Notes under the pieces: generated by a model | Database searches by the model: none | What the model saw: the letters and a program-made list of their open reading frames with translations, nothing else | Told to the model about the DNA's origin: nothing | Shown here: positions 9,646-20,700 of the stretch, piece after piece | Layout of the letters: each line of letters begins with the position of its first letter | Position numbering within the stretch: the stretch's first letter is position 1 | Assembly: GCA_027924585.1 (NCBI GenBank) | Contig: BSBM01000232.1 | Span: forward strand, 28,964,001 to 29,028,000 | Origin: Larix kaempferi | Taxonomy: Eukaryota > Streptophyta > Pinopsida > Pinales > Pinaceae | DNA length: 64,000 nucleotides | Direction of reading: 5' to 3' | Translations under genes and position numbers: made by a program

Positions 9646-12600
9646 CTCCTATGTTAACTCGGGTGTTTCTGAGACTGCGCACGTTTCCACTGAGACCTGA
9701 GTTACTGCAGCCGCTGAAACATTTTCTGAGGTTGAAACTTGGTTGGCTGCTAATGCCCTATCTACCTCCTCTATGTGACTTGCCCAAGCACTGGTTTCCT
9801 TTATAACATTGTTTGCAGAGAGAGGAAGCATGGTCTTTAGTGAGACTTCATGCTTAGCGATTTCTTCTTCCATATTTGAAATTTCTACTTTAGCAACCCG
9901 GAGACTTTCTTCTAAGATGTATTTGTGAATAGTGGCCTGACCAATCCACTGGTGAAGGTCTTCAACGGTCAATGTATCCACCTTCTTGACGTACTCTATT
10001 TTTGCATTTAACCCGTCTTTCAACTCATCCAAACGTTGGGTTCTCTCCGGAAATTCTTCTAAAGTCTAAGGCATCCTCATCAGGCATTTCTCTTGGGCTG
10101 TTCACATCTGAAGATATAAACCATTGCATTGTTCAATGGTAGCCATGGACACTTCGCTCAACTTTACTCTGTATTCTTTGCAAAAACCTAAAAGGCATAC
10201 GTCTGCTTTGAAACTAGATATGGATTTAAACGGAAGAGTTGCTGGGAAACCAGACTTCCCTTCTCTCCATTCCATCTGTTTCCGGATATCTTCAATAATA
10301 CGCACATACTTTCTCTTGCGTCTAGTGGATTCCCTGCTGATCTTTGCAATTCTAGCCATGATTGCCTTAAGATTGCAAATATCTTCCATTATAAATTCTT
10401 GTACCCCGTAGATCCCTCTTGTTATCTCACAAGCTTGCTCATAAAATGGATCCATATAATCTATATTACTGGTCGCTTGTTCTAATTGTAGTTCCAACAG
10501 TTCTCTTCCTTCTTCCAAATTTTCAATGTTTTCTTTTAAGTCCTCAATTTGCTGAGCGGCATCAAACTTTTCAAATTCAATCTTCAAGTTTTTATCCTCA
10601 AGTTCTTTTTTCACTATCTCTAGTGCCCTTGCTTGCATTGCCAGGGCTCTCCTATCAGCTTCCAACTATTGAAGTTTTATATTTAATCTTTCCCTCTGAG
10701 ACGCGAGAGCATCATTCTTCTCGATCATCAAATTTGTATAATTCTTTTCTTTAACCAAAGCCTCCTGTAACTGGCGGGATTTCTCCTTTTCCTGCTTCAA
10801 TTCGTCTCCCAAAATATTGACATTATCTGCTATTGCCATAACAGATGCTGCAGAGATTGATGCCATGAGCCCAAGATCGTTCTGAGTACCCTGCATGATG
10901 ATGGTTTCATGCCTGGTGACGATATCAGGTTGAAAAGGCCCTTTGACACTAGTAATTGTTTCCTTGATGATAGATTTCCTTTTTCTGTTAAAGGAAAACC
11001 TACCCCATGTAGATATTGTGCTGCCCCTGGATGGTGTGAAGGCCACAAGTGGAAACTCTTCAATAGGGATATTGATATCAAGGTCTTGAATATTTGGGCT
11101 TTGAGGACCAGCATCCTTTCCTTTCTTCTTTTCTTCTTCTTCTTTTCTTAATGCCTCCTCTTCTTCTTTCTTCAGTGATTCCTCTTCTGCTTTCTTCAGT
11201 GCCTCCAGCCTGATCCTCTCTTCCTGCTGAGCCCGTCTAGCTTCGTCTTCCATTGCTTGGTTTCTCTAGGTTTCTTCTTCTTGGAGTTTATCTGCTTAGG
11301 CTTTTCTTGCTCTTTCCTCAAGTTTTTTCTGGATCTCCTCAGCTTGTTGCAAGAGTCTTTGTTTCTCACTAGAGAGAGCTTCAGCAGGTCCTGAGGTTTC
11401 CTTTTCCTGGTGCTGTTCTGGTCCTTTGAGAATCGCAGAACTGGAGCTAGCTCCATTTTTACTGTGTTGGCAAATTTGCAGCTCGGTCATATTGCTAACT
11501 CCCCTGTATTTTTCCTCCTCCAAATCATAGTAATGTGCATATTCAAAGGGAGAATGTATTGCTTTGCAATGTTGGGCGACCTTATGTTGTCTATCATTTT
11601 TTTGAAAGATTCTTTCCCCGAAATGAAAACCCCTTAGTTCTGCTATAAAATATTCAGCTGATGCAATCTTGGAGAACTTATAAGCCCCCAAATAGAAGGG
11701 CAAAGGTGGAAAAGTAGCCTTCCTCCTGTTGTACAATGTACCACCAACTCCATCTAGGAAGACTTGTCGTACCGCCTCTTTGTGGACTATGTAGTCAGTG
11801 GCATACTTAGGCAAGATGTATGGGGTTTCGAGCCTCCATACATCCTGATGTAGGTGCCATCCTTTGAAAAATAAAAGTCACCGTAGTTTTCTAGAACCAC
11901 CATGGCATTTTTCGATAGGCAATTAGGCTCTTCGTTAAACATTAGCTCATAGAGGGGCATGATGAATTCCTCACAAATGGTCTTATAATGCCACCTGTAG
12001 TTCTGCACCCAAAAGATTTTATAGGCGGTATATACCATGCCTTCGTCCTGGTTCCAAATGCATCCTAGTTTTGGAAAGGGATGCTTAGCCACAATACAGT
12101 CCACCAAGTAAGATGACATATAGAATTCTGACCTATTTGTTTCTAGCCCTTCTAGTGCGGTAGTTATGGATGATGCTAGACTTTCTGAAATCATGTCAGC
12201 CCAATTGAAAATAGTTCCTTGGAAGGCTACAAAAAGGATAATGGGTACCCATTGAAGCATAAAATAAGTTCCATCAGGTCTGCCAAAAATTCTGCTCAAC
12301 ATAAGAGCAATCATCCTGAAAGGAGGCCTCAGGTTTTGAACCTCATACTCTTCACTGTCCTTCTTTCTGAACTGCTTGCCTACAACAAGCAACTTCCGTG
12401 CTGTTTCCAGGTTGTCCATTTCGACCTGTGCCAACCATTCATCACTCAGGCGCTGAGTTAGGTGGGGTAACTTATAAGCTGCTGAAACATAAGCAAGAGT
12501 GAAAGATGCAAAGGCATCCTTTCTGCTATCTGAAAGAATTCGTGATTGGGCATTTGTGTGCTACAAAATCCATCCGACTACCTCCGCACAAGGAAAGAGC

Positions 12601-12840
12601 TCGGGACGGATGGCTGCCTTTGATATGCATGATGTACTGATGTTCCGGTACAGGTATTCTTCTTCTAACAGGGAGTCCAGGATTTCTTGATCCCTTATCA
12701 TCCAATATAAATCACCCCATTGGACCTCCGATAATACACCTATAATGCATTTAGTATCCTGATAAGTGGTCTCAACCCTTGCATCTTTAGTGGATTCTGT
12801 GACGGCTGATTTAGATTTTCTTTTGCCACCTTTAACCATT
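9646..12840 (-). pseudogene. Long decayed ORF of unknown family with coiled coils
   Basis: Minus-strand segments 12840-12561, 12434-11787, 11814-11296, 11253-10666, 10665-10102 and 10032-9649 join into one protein of roughly 1060 residues. The ATG at 12840 gives MVKGGKRKSKSAV. The N-terminal 400 residues are globular and aromatic-rich (for example FPKLGCIWNQDEGMVYTAY and LPKYATDYIVHKEAVRQVF). Then come Glu/Lys-rich coiled coils (KKEEEEALRKEEEEKKK), a short basic block (FNRKRKS), and a second long coiled coil up to residue 950. It is broken by about six stops (TAG at 12561, TAA at 11296, TAG shortly after, TAG at 10666, TGA near 10102, TAG near 10063) and one frameshift near 11830. No gag, protease, reverse transcriptase, integrase or transposase motif is visible. 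I do not recognise the family and assign no function. Confidence 0.65.
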
Positions 12841-14246
12841 TTGATAATCCTGACAAATGAAAATACATAGGTATACATAAGAAATTATGACGTGGTGTTA
12901 GCAACTTACTAGCATGCATGCCAATCAATTTTTCTAGTTTGGTGCATTTAACATAAACTGAATGCAGATTTCAATCGTAATGACTATGCCATGTTTAAGT
13001 AAATATTCATGTTAATTCAAACTCCCACTTACTCTCATCAAACTTGCCTATTTACGGGGTCGCTATAATGCAAACCATGAAGAATAAGGGGTACGCATTC
13101 CATAATGACAAACTGTGGGCGCAAAGCAATTTTTTGAGTGCTACGTTCAAACAGCATAAACTTTCACAGTTGGGCGAAACATCGATTGTTCTTCATGTAA
13201 GGGTGGACGGGCCAGTCTGGAGATTACAAAACTAATGGCTTAATGGGTGTTCAGGATCTTGGAAATGTCCATGTTCATATGAAAATAAGACCTTGACACG
13301 TTTAAATGGATAAAGGCATGGGTTGCTTCAGCTAAAGTTAAACTACACAGCTTGACATGAATAAGAGACCCAAGCATAAAATACTCATCTTAACCATTGC
13401 AATTTAGTTCATGAGGCTGACAAGGTACTTACCTGTTGAAAGACGATGGTAAGAAGGCGTTGATACCACGGCAGAACTGGTGAACTTGGAGAAGGTGCGT
13501 GCAACTTGAATGAAAATGGAATGAGTGCTCCAACAAACGAAAATAGTGAAAATCCAACGGGGTTCATGTCCTATATATATGGGACTGACGCGTGCGATTT
13601 ATTAATAGGGTGGTTGCAGGCCATTAAAACGGGGTTAAAGCGGTGTACGGATGGGTCAAATTGGCCTTTTTCTTAATAAATGTGACCGCCAAAATCGGAA
13701 AGACTCGATTAAGTTTTCTGTCCGCTGTGGAAGAAAAAACGGAGTTTGCCCGCCGTTGCAGAAGAGTAATCCGAGTTCTTTCGCAAGAGAAAGTGTGACT
13801 CTATGCATCGGCCAACTTAAGTGAGTTTTCCCACCTTTGCGGAAGAGTTATCCGAGTTCTTTCGAAAAGAAAACAAAGTGCCACTCTACCTGCCGGTCCA
13901 AAAGAGTTTCTTGAAGACCTTCGCCATTTCGGAAGAGTGTAGGCTAATTATTCCGCAGTTACGGAAAAACTTGGTGAATTTTTCATGCTGCGGGTTCACT
14001 TGGTCAAAGGTTTCGTATATTCGGAAGCTTTAATATAATTTTTCCTCCGTGGTTTGGCTTAGTCTTTTCCTTCCGCTGCCTCGGAAATTTTGGACCAATC
14101 CTTTCGTCGTCGCGCCAAAGTTAGCTCAAAGCTTTCGCCGTTGCGGCTCAGAATCTTGAGTTTTACTTATGCAAACTCTTCTTATTTCAAAGGAGGGGCC
14201 CCAATATTTTTTCAAAAATAGGGGGGGGGGAGTTGTAGCAACAACA
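12841..14246. other. Right flank of the 5.5-kb insertion (leader side)
   Basis: Upstream of the minus-strand ORF. It holds a TGGTATCAAC word on the minus strand at about 13463-13472 that resembles an initiator-tRNA primer site, but no LTR end adjoins it. From 13690 to 14160 short phrases such as GGAAGAGTTATCCGAGTTCT and TTTCGC.A.AGAAA recur three or four times at irregular spacing. A G-run (14219-14230) sits just inside the right end. Confidence 0.4.
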
Positions 14247-14460
14247 AGATGTTTTAAATACATGTGGTAGTTTTGTCTTTTATATTATATTATTATACAA
14301 TTTTTGGAAAAAGACATGCATCCTAGATCAATGGCTCTCATCAATTCAGGCTTGGAAAGTTGTATAAGTCAAAGAGCTATTCAGGGGTCTTAAAGTGGTT
14401 TTTCCAAACTACTTTTTGAGGGCCCTAAAACCGCCAACCAGCAAAAGATGTTTTGTAAAT
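14247..14460. repeat. 253-bp tandem repeat, right part
   Basis: This continues the unit interrupted at 8723: AGATGTTTTAAATACATG, then the TATATTATATTATTATA tail and a further diverged unit (AAAGACATGCATCCTAGATC onward) that fades near 14460. Positions 14247-14251 are the right copy of the AGATG duplication. Confidence 0.8.
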
Positions 14461-15180
14461 CGTGCACCTGCAGAAGACACATGTTTGAGTGGGCTATCCT
14501 GGGAAAACCGTGAGGAATCCGCTCAAACGGTTAAAAACCCACTTCACAAATGGGCCCATTTACCTCTATTAGCAGGCCATTTTCAAAACAAATGCACAAA
14601 TTTGTGAGATATTCGGTGCCTTTTAGGATGGATTTTTCCAGAACCATTTTCTATTACATGCAGCTGTCAAATCAGTTTTTTTGTTACAAACCCTTCTCTC
14701 TACTTAAGCAGGGCAATTCGAATTCATAGAGGCAGCAAATTTTCTCAGGAAGGGAGAGGGTTGAGCCAGCCATGGCCAGTAGGCCATCTTGTAATTATTT
14801 TCAGTGATGAGGAACCTATCATTGGATTCATGATCCTGATAGAGGAGCAAATGTAGTGTTTTTGCAGAGATTAAGATCATTGGATGTAGCAACTTGTGTT
14901 TCTGTTGTATTTCCACAATTTTTTCCTCTCTGCTGATCTTTCTTGAAATAAAATCTTTGAGCAATAGTTTAGCAATTATTCAGAGTTTTTGGATATTTTG
15001 TTAAATGATACATATGCATCTGAATTGGGCAGGGACTACAATCTTGGTTGGCTTTTTGCTTAATTATATATGCATTGTGTTTGTTGACAAGTTGATTCAT
15101 GAAGATTTTGTAGCTTGTTAGAAACTGTTGACTACTTGGATTGAGGCTCAGCATGTTTATTCTTTCATCAAGACTTTCAA
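14461..15180. other. No gene recognised
   Basis: No family could be read. The minus frame 14969-15379 runs in from the minisatellite that follows and is otherwise without recognisable motifs. Confidence 0.4.
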
Positions 15181-15183
15181 TAT

Positions 15184-15385
15184 TTTTAGGAATTTTTCCA
15201 AGAGGCACTCCTTTTAGTCTTCTTCTTGTCACCATTAGACTTTTAGGAATTTGTCCAAAAGGCACTCCTTTTAGTCTTCTTCTTGTCACCATTAGAATTT
15301 CAGGAATTTGTACAAGATGCACTCCTTTTAGTCTTCTCCTTGTTACCCTTAGACTTTTAGGAATTTGTCCAATAGGCACTCATTT
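15184..15385. repeat. 57-bp minisatellite (about 3.5 copies)
   Basis: The unit AGGAATTTNTCCAA.AGGCAC..CTTTTAGTCTTCTTCTTGTCACC repeats at 57-bp spacing starting at about 15188, 15245, 15302 and 15359. Because 57 is divisible by three, both strands stay open. The minus strand reads the 19-residue unit IPKSLMVTRRRLKGVPFGQ repeatedly within a 136-codon frame (14969-15379). The frame is more likely a by-product of the repeat than a gene. Confidence 0.85.
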
Positions 15386-16296
15386 GGTCTTCTCATTTTC
15401 ACCTTCTAAATCCATCCTCATTTAAAGTTGGTTCATTGTTCCATTCAATGAAATTCCTTTGCAAATTGATATTATGTCCAATTTAGTTTTTAAATCATTT
15501 GTTTATGACTCCATGCCCAATGGAAAGGCCTATGAGCTGAAAGTTTGCATATCTCAGCCCCAACTCTACTAGTAATCGCTGCCAACCAAATTCCATATTA
15601 ATTCCTTGTAAATTCTGCATTATTTTCTGTCATCTGTGTTTCAATTTCGGCAAAAAATTCATAAGATATTATTGATGTCGGCCATGCACAATTCTAAAGA
15701 CAGCCTTAGAACATCTACGGGACTAACAGGAACTTCATCCAATACTTGGGTGAAGAGGTATATGATTGGAGCAAATTATTATTGACAGCAACATCATTTG
15801 TTATTTCTTGATGATACACATATTCATGGATGCACAAATGGTACTTCTGTGAGCCCCTTGAAGGCTCATTGTTTTCTTTGCTCCCTACTTGGTTCAAATT
15901 TTAGTGGAGATTCTTCATTCACTTCTTGGATGAAAGAACACATGGTTGATTATTTTGATGCATCTTACATCCTTTTGGAGCAAAATTATAGGACATGGGA
16001 TCCTCAACTATGTCATTGGAGCATATTTTATTGGTCACTTGATGCTTGTATGCACTTGAAAATGGTGGTCTACTTACTTGGAGGTATAAGCACTTTCATG
16101 ATTATTTGATGAGGCACCTCCTTGATGTACATTTGTATTATGTTGTTATGTACTTTGATGATCTATCTTTTGTACTTATGATTTTTGGAAGAATGCATAC
16201 AAGGAAATGGGATCCAATAATTCTCTTTCCTGATGGTATGGGTTGGAGATCACTCCTAATTGTTAGAGTGCAATACAAGCAATGGGACCCTGGGAT
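15386..16296. other. No gene recognised; target of the young Ty3 insertion
   Basis: Non-coding as far as I can read. Variants of A.GGGATCC occur near 15994, 16205 and 16281. The last five bases, GGGAT (16292-16296), are the left target duplication. The same DNA resumes at 22782. Confidence 0.5.
16292..16296. repeat. Target-site duplication GGGAT (left; right copy 22782-22786)
   Basis: GGGAT directly precedes TGATCC at 16297 and directly follows GGATCA at 22781. A perfect 5-bp duplication of this kind marks a single intact insertion. Confidence 0.95.
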
Positions 16297-16736
16297 TGAT
16301 CCGAAAACAAGATATTTGCTACTCTATGACGTTAACATGAATTGCATAAAGAGCATGAATGAAGCTCACAAATCCATAAGAAGAGAACCAAACAGCATAG
16401 ACAATACACACATAAAGACAACAAGTTGATAACGGAGTTCGTCCAGGATGGACTACGTCTCCGGGCCTGCTTCTCAATAGGAGGGCCGATCTATAATCTC
16501 AGCATAAAGGCAAAATACATGGCAATAATACAATGATACCTTGGAGACAATGGCCAGGAAGAGAATCGCTGCCCAAAACACAACAAGACTGCTTCCAGCA
16601 ACTCCGAAGCCTGAAGACGGTGTAAAACGAGTATAAACACTCGTACCTTCCTCCTGCAGAGCTACACAATCTCCCTTCTCTCCTTTAGCTACAAAGTCTC
16701 TACTCCAAAGCATGAGTGGGAAATGGCAAATGAATG

Positions 16737-16748
16737 GGTTTATATAGG
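16737..16748 (-). promoter_or_regulatory. LTR TATA box (second copy at 21767-21778)
   Basis: On the minus strand the sequence reads CCTATATAAACC, a very good plant TATA box. It lies about 1000 bases from the U3 end and about 440 bases before the LTR end, a sensible place for the promoter driving the element transcript. Confidence 0.6.
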
Positions 16749-17214
16749 TTGGCTTTCCCTTCTTCACATGACTCTCATGGATTCCTTTGGTTGCAACTAA
16801 TTTGCCTATCTTGGCCTTGGTTACAACTTCCCTAAGTTGGTTTCCATGTGGTTGGGCTTTTAAGAACATAAACCAAAAATATGGTTCATGCCCACATGTC
16901 CATGGGTTTTCACATTTAGTTACTTCCCCATAATGACATTTACAAAATCCAACAATAATCCATTACATACCAAAATCCTTCTTTTAAATAGCATGTTGGT
17001 TTTTTTCAACCATAAACCAACTTGTTACAACTTCTTTACAAATATGGCATGTTTGTTTTTGGTTACAACCATGCATTAACTTCATAACAACTCAAGGAAT
17101 AAAATAAATGAGTAATATGTGAGTAATTTTTCCACTCACTTCAAATATTAATCATTTTACAATTTCTCATGAGTAAATGCATGAATTTCCTAAAACTCAT
17201 TTCAAGCACAAATG

Positions 17215-17450
17215 CATGCATGCTAGTCATCATGCCACTTCATCATGCCATGTCACCATGCCACATCATCATACCATGTCATCATGCCACATCAGCATGC
17301 CATGTCATCATGCCACATCATCATGCCATGTCAGAATGCCACATCATCATGACACATTATCATGCCATGTCATCATGCCACATCAGCATGCCATGTCATC
17401 ATACCGCATCATCATGCCATTTAGCATGCCATGTCATCATGCCACATGTC
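17215..17450. repeat. CATGCCA-type short tandem repeats in the LTR U3
   Basis: Imperfect copies of CATCATGCCACATCATCATG / CCATGTCATCATGCCACATC alternate through 17225-17445 with a basic step of about 13 bases. The same block occurs at 22245-22480 in the other LTR. The open frames crossing it encode only His/Met/Cys-rich low-complexity protein and are not genes. Its position, upstream of the TATA box in transcript orientation, suggests a regulatory array. Confidence 0.75.
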
Positions 17451-17535
17451 ACCTTGTGATTGGTATGTATTGTATGGATGCCATGTGTCATCCTCTGAGT
17501 GGTGCCACATCATCATGTTTGTACAGTACAGATGC

Positions 17536-17570
17536 CACGTGTCACCTTGTCAGTGGTGCCACGTGGCACC
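17536..17570. promoter_or_regulatory. G-box pair in the LTR (second copy at 22566-22600)
   Basis: Two CACGTG cores lie at 17536-17541 and 17560-17565. The second is inside the 16-bp perfect palindrome GGTGCCACGTGGCACC (17555-17570). CACGTG with flanking GCC/GGC is the classic plant G-box/ABRE bound by bZIP or bHLH factors. Both LTRs keep it unchanged. Confidence 0.55.
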
Positions 17571-17751
17571 TCTTTTTGCCAAATTTGCTTGTTGACCTTA
17601 TGGAACAGAATGCGATAACTTTCTCATACGGAGTCCGTTTGAGGTGAAACGAACGCCGTTGGAATCGTCTCGACGAGCCCTTCAATTTGGTGCTAGTTTT
17701 GCTAAGATTGGAGGACTTCAAAATTTTGCCTTCTTAGATCCTCCTGGATCA

Positions 17752-17768
17752 TTCCTCCCCACTGAGAA
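17752..17768 (-). promoter_or_regulatory. Polypurine tract of the Ty3 element
   Basis: On the minus strand AGTGGGGAGGAA directly abuts the TGATCC start of the 3' LTR at 17751. This is the expected site for plus-strand DNA priming. Confidence 0.8.
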
Positions 17769-17792
17769 GCTTTTGGCCTCCAAAAGCCTTTA

Positions 17793-20700
17793 CTAATCAA
17801 CAGATAGGTGAGGGAATCGCTCCCTCACTTTCTCCTTCTCAATCCACTTGGCTTTGCTTGGATGAGTGCCTCTGATGCCCACTCGAAGATAATCAACATC
17901 ACCTCTGCGAGAAGTCCTTGTCCTTTTGTCCAAGATGACATCTTCCTTTAGCTCATCCATGTACTCAGGAGCAAATTCATCAACTGATGGCAATGAGACA
18001 TTCTCCCTTTCATCCATGATCATGGGAGGCTCATAGAGTTTCAAGTTCTCCACATTCACCACTGAGTAGATCTGCATGTATGGTGGTAGCTCTAAGCGAA
18101 AAGCATCTGTCCCAATCTTCTCCAAGATGGTGAAGGGACCATATCTAATGGGCTTGAGCTTCTTGCCTTCTCCTTTCATCCTCTCCTTGCTGATGTGAAG
18201 CCACACTTGATCTCCCACCTGAAATTGATGATCAACTCTATGCTTGTCATGGCGAGCCTTGTACTGGGCTTGACTCTTCTCCAACTGCTCTTGCACTGCT
18301 TGATGTACCTGTTGAACTCTCTGAATGAACCTGCAGGCTTTGTCTTCATCCTTGGAAGCGCTTGAATCAACCTCTCTCCCATAAGTCAAGTCCAATGGAG
18401 TCTTTGGCAAGTACCCAAAGCATGTCTCAAATGGCGAGCTCTGAGTGGAAGAATGCATAGCCCTGTTGTAGGCATGCTGCACATACTGGATCTGTTCATC
18501 CCATAACTTAGGATGCTTGTTGCAATAGCCCCGAAGCAAATGGACAACTGTCCTGTTGACTACCTCTGTCTGTCCGTCAGTCTGTGGATGGAAAGCGGTG
18601 CTCCTCTTCAGCTTGGTGTCCATCATACACCATAACTTTGTCCAAAATTCTCCAAGGAATCGGGAGTCCCGATCCGAGATAATGGACGTAGGAAGTCCAA
18701 AGTGAACCCATACATGCTGAAAGAAAAGAGAAGCATCCTGCTCTGCAGTGACCTACTTTTTACATGGCATAAGAATACACATCTTGCTAAACCTATCCAC
18801 GACCACATACAAGTAGTCATGACCCCTCCTAGACATAGGCAAACCCCCCACAAAATCCATGGAAATGCTTTCCCAAGGATGGGAAGGAATAGGAAGTGGT
18901 GAGTACAGCCCCAATTTTCTATTAGTGGGCTTACAAGTAGAGCACATCACACACCCCTTTACATATTTTGTTACAATGTCTTTCATGCGAGGCCAATACA
19001 CAAGTCTTTGCAAATGAGCCAAAGTCTTACCTACCCCAAAATGCCCTGATACAAGAGAAGTATGAGCTTCTCGTATTACATGGACTCTTTCACTAATAGG
19101 AACACATAACTTGCCCAAATGATAGAGCAACTTTCCCTGCAAATAGTAGTCTTCCACCTGTGGGCCATTGGTTAGCTTCTCATAAATCTCCTTGAAATCA
19201 TCATCAGTAGCATACTGCTCAATATAACTTTCATGGGATAAAGAAGCATTTTTCAAGACAATAGATGCAACAATAGAAGGTCTAGAAAGCATATCTGCCA
19301 CTTTATTACTAGTACCCTTCTTGTACTTGATAACTGCGGACAACCTGTACATGCCCACATTAGGAAGAGGGGCATCCTGCTGGAGATGAATATCATGTTG
19401 AATCTCCCTTTTGGGAGGCAAACCTGTAGGTTCCTGAAATATTTCATCATAGTTAGCCACAATATCAATCATAGCCTTCTTATGAGAAGGATCACAACCT
19501 TTGAAAGCATCGGATGCTTCGGCATCTTTTGCTCTCACAACCATGAGCATGTATCTCTTATTAGTGTTGATGAGTCTCTTCATCTGTCCTGCACTAACAA
19601 GAGTGGTGTTAGCCTTCATACTGTGAGCTCTCACAATGTACTCCACCCCATTTTTGGTGAGATGGTACTTGTTCTCATGACGAAAGAATACTGCTTGTCG
19701 ATCATACAAGTATGGGCTTCCCAATACGATACCGCAGATGTCAAGAGGAACAACATCTAAGTCCACCTCATCGATCAACTTTGAAGCAATTGCAAACCTT
19801 ACCCTGCATTGCTTAGTCACCTGTAGCTTAGCATTATCACATACCCATCCAAGAGGATAAGGCTTGGGGTGAGGTTTAGTCTGTATGCCCAACTTCTTAA
19901 CAACTGATTCTGAGATCAAATTTACTTGAGAACCCGGATCAAATAATGTTTCAATCTTTGTATGCTTAGACACAACTCTGATGTGAAACAACTCACTTCT
20001 TCTTTTATCATTTTCTTTAGAAACATGAGTAGAACTTGAACCAGTATGAGGAGTTTTGTTACCTTGCATTCCCACGGCTGTAATCCTGGTTTCATCACCT
20101 GAGTCGGAACCCAAATCTTGTTGCGCTGTTGCAACGGTCTTTTTCTTCTTTTTGCCTCCAAAATGCTTTGGCCTTTGTTCAGGATGCAACTTCCAACAAC
20201 TTTCTTCATCATGCCCATCAGTGTCACAATGGTTGCAATGGAGCTTTCCTCCTTCCTTCTTGGCAGTAGCTGTCTTCTTGCTCTTGTCTTTTTCCTTGAA
20301 CTTGTGGTTGTTGTTGTGCTTGAAAGGCTTCTTCTGATGGTCTTCTTGCAAATGATTCCCCCTGCTCTCAAGATGAGTAGCCTGAACACTTGCTTCATCC
20401 ACACTAGTAGGATTCAACAACAGCAAAGTATGGCGTAGATAATGATGAAGAGCACCAATGTACTTCAAAAGAGTGTCAGGAGAATCTAAAGAAATATTCA
20501 ACTCTAGAGCTTTCTTTCTAAATTCTTCAGTAAAATTCTGAACACTCTGACCCTTGCCTTGTCTAAAACTTTGCCAATCCATCATTGCCTTCTGAACATA
20601 ACCCAACGGATAAAATTGCTTACGTAAAGCAGAAATAAAAGCAGACCACGATGAGAGAAGATTACCCATTTGTTTGCTACCTTGCTGAAGCTTGCTTTCC

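Larger units (their letters stand above)
8724..14246 (-). mobile_element. 5.5-kb insertion with TG...CA ends and no visible LTRs
   Basis: The insertion splits the 253-bp repeat and is flanked by AGATG duplications. Its ends are TGTTGATGCC and GTAGCAACAACA, so it has the 5-bp duplication and TG...CA termini of LTR retrotransposons. I compared the first and last kilobase by eye and found no long direct repeat. One long decayed ORF lies on the minus strand (9646-12840). Read on the minus strand, the element begins with a C-run after TGTTGTTGCTACAACT. The left end on the plus strand contains a small hairpin (TTGATGC...GCATCAA at 8726-8757). It could be an LTR element with extremely diverged LTRs, or an element of another class with a 5-bp duplication. 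Confidence 0.6.
16297..17751 (-). repeat. 3' LTR of the Ty3 element
   Basis: 1455 bp, bounded by TGATCC and GGATCA. It is collinear with 21327-22781 at a constant offset of 5030 and no indels. Differences seen include A/G at the eighth base, A/C at the eighteenth, and ATGCGATAAC against ACGCGATAAC near 17610. It contains the TATA box, a CATGCC-rich repeat block and G-box motifs listed separately. Confidence 0.95.

Noticed and set aside
13440-13475. Primer-site-like TGGTATCAAC on the minus strand as proof of a 5' LTR in the 5.5-kb insertion
   Set aside because: Only the first eight or nine bases fit, no CA-ended LTR border adjoins it, and no matching second LTR was found.
16474-16869. 131-codon minus frame in each LTR (also 21504-21899)
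   Set aside because: It lies across the TATA box in the LTR promoter and R/U5 region, shows no family motif, and is open in both LTRs only because they are nearly identical.
17169-17647. Two open frames of 96 and 156 codons rich in His, Met, Cys and Ser inside the LTR (repeated at 22199-22677)
   Set aside because: They are translations of the CATGCCA/CATCATG short repeats, overlap each other in different frames, and lie in the U3 region on the strand opposite to transcription.
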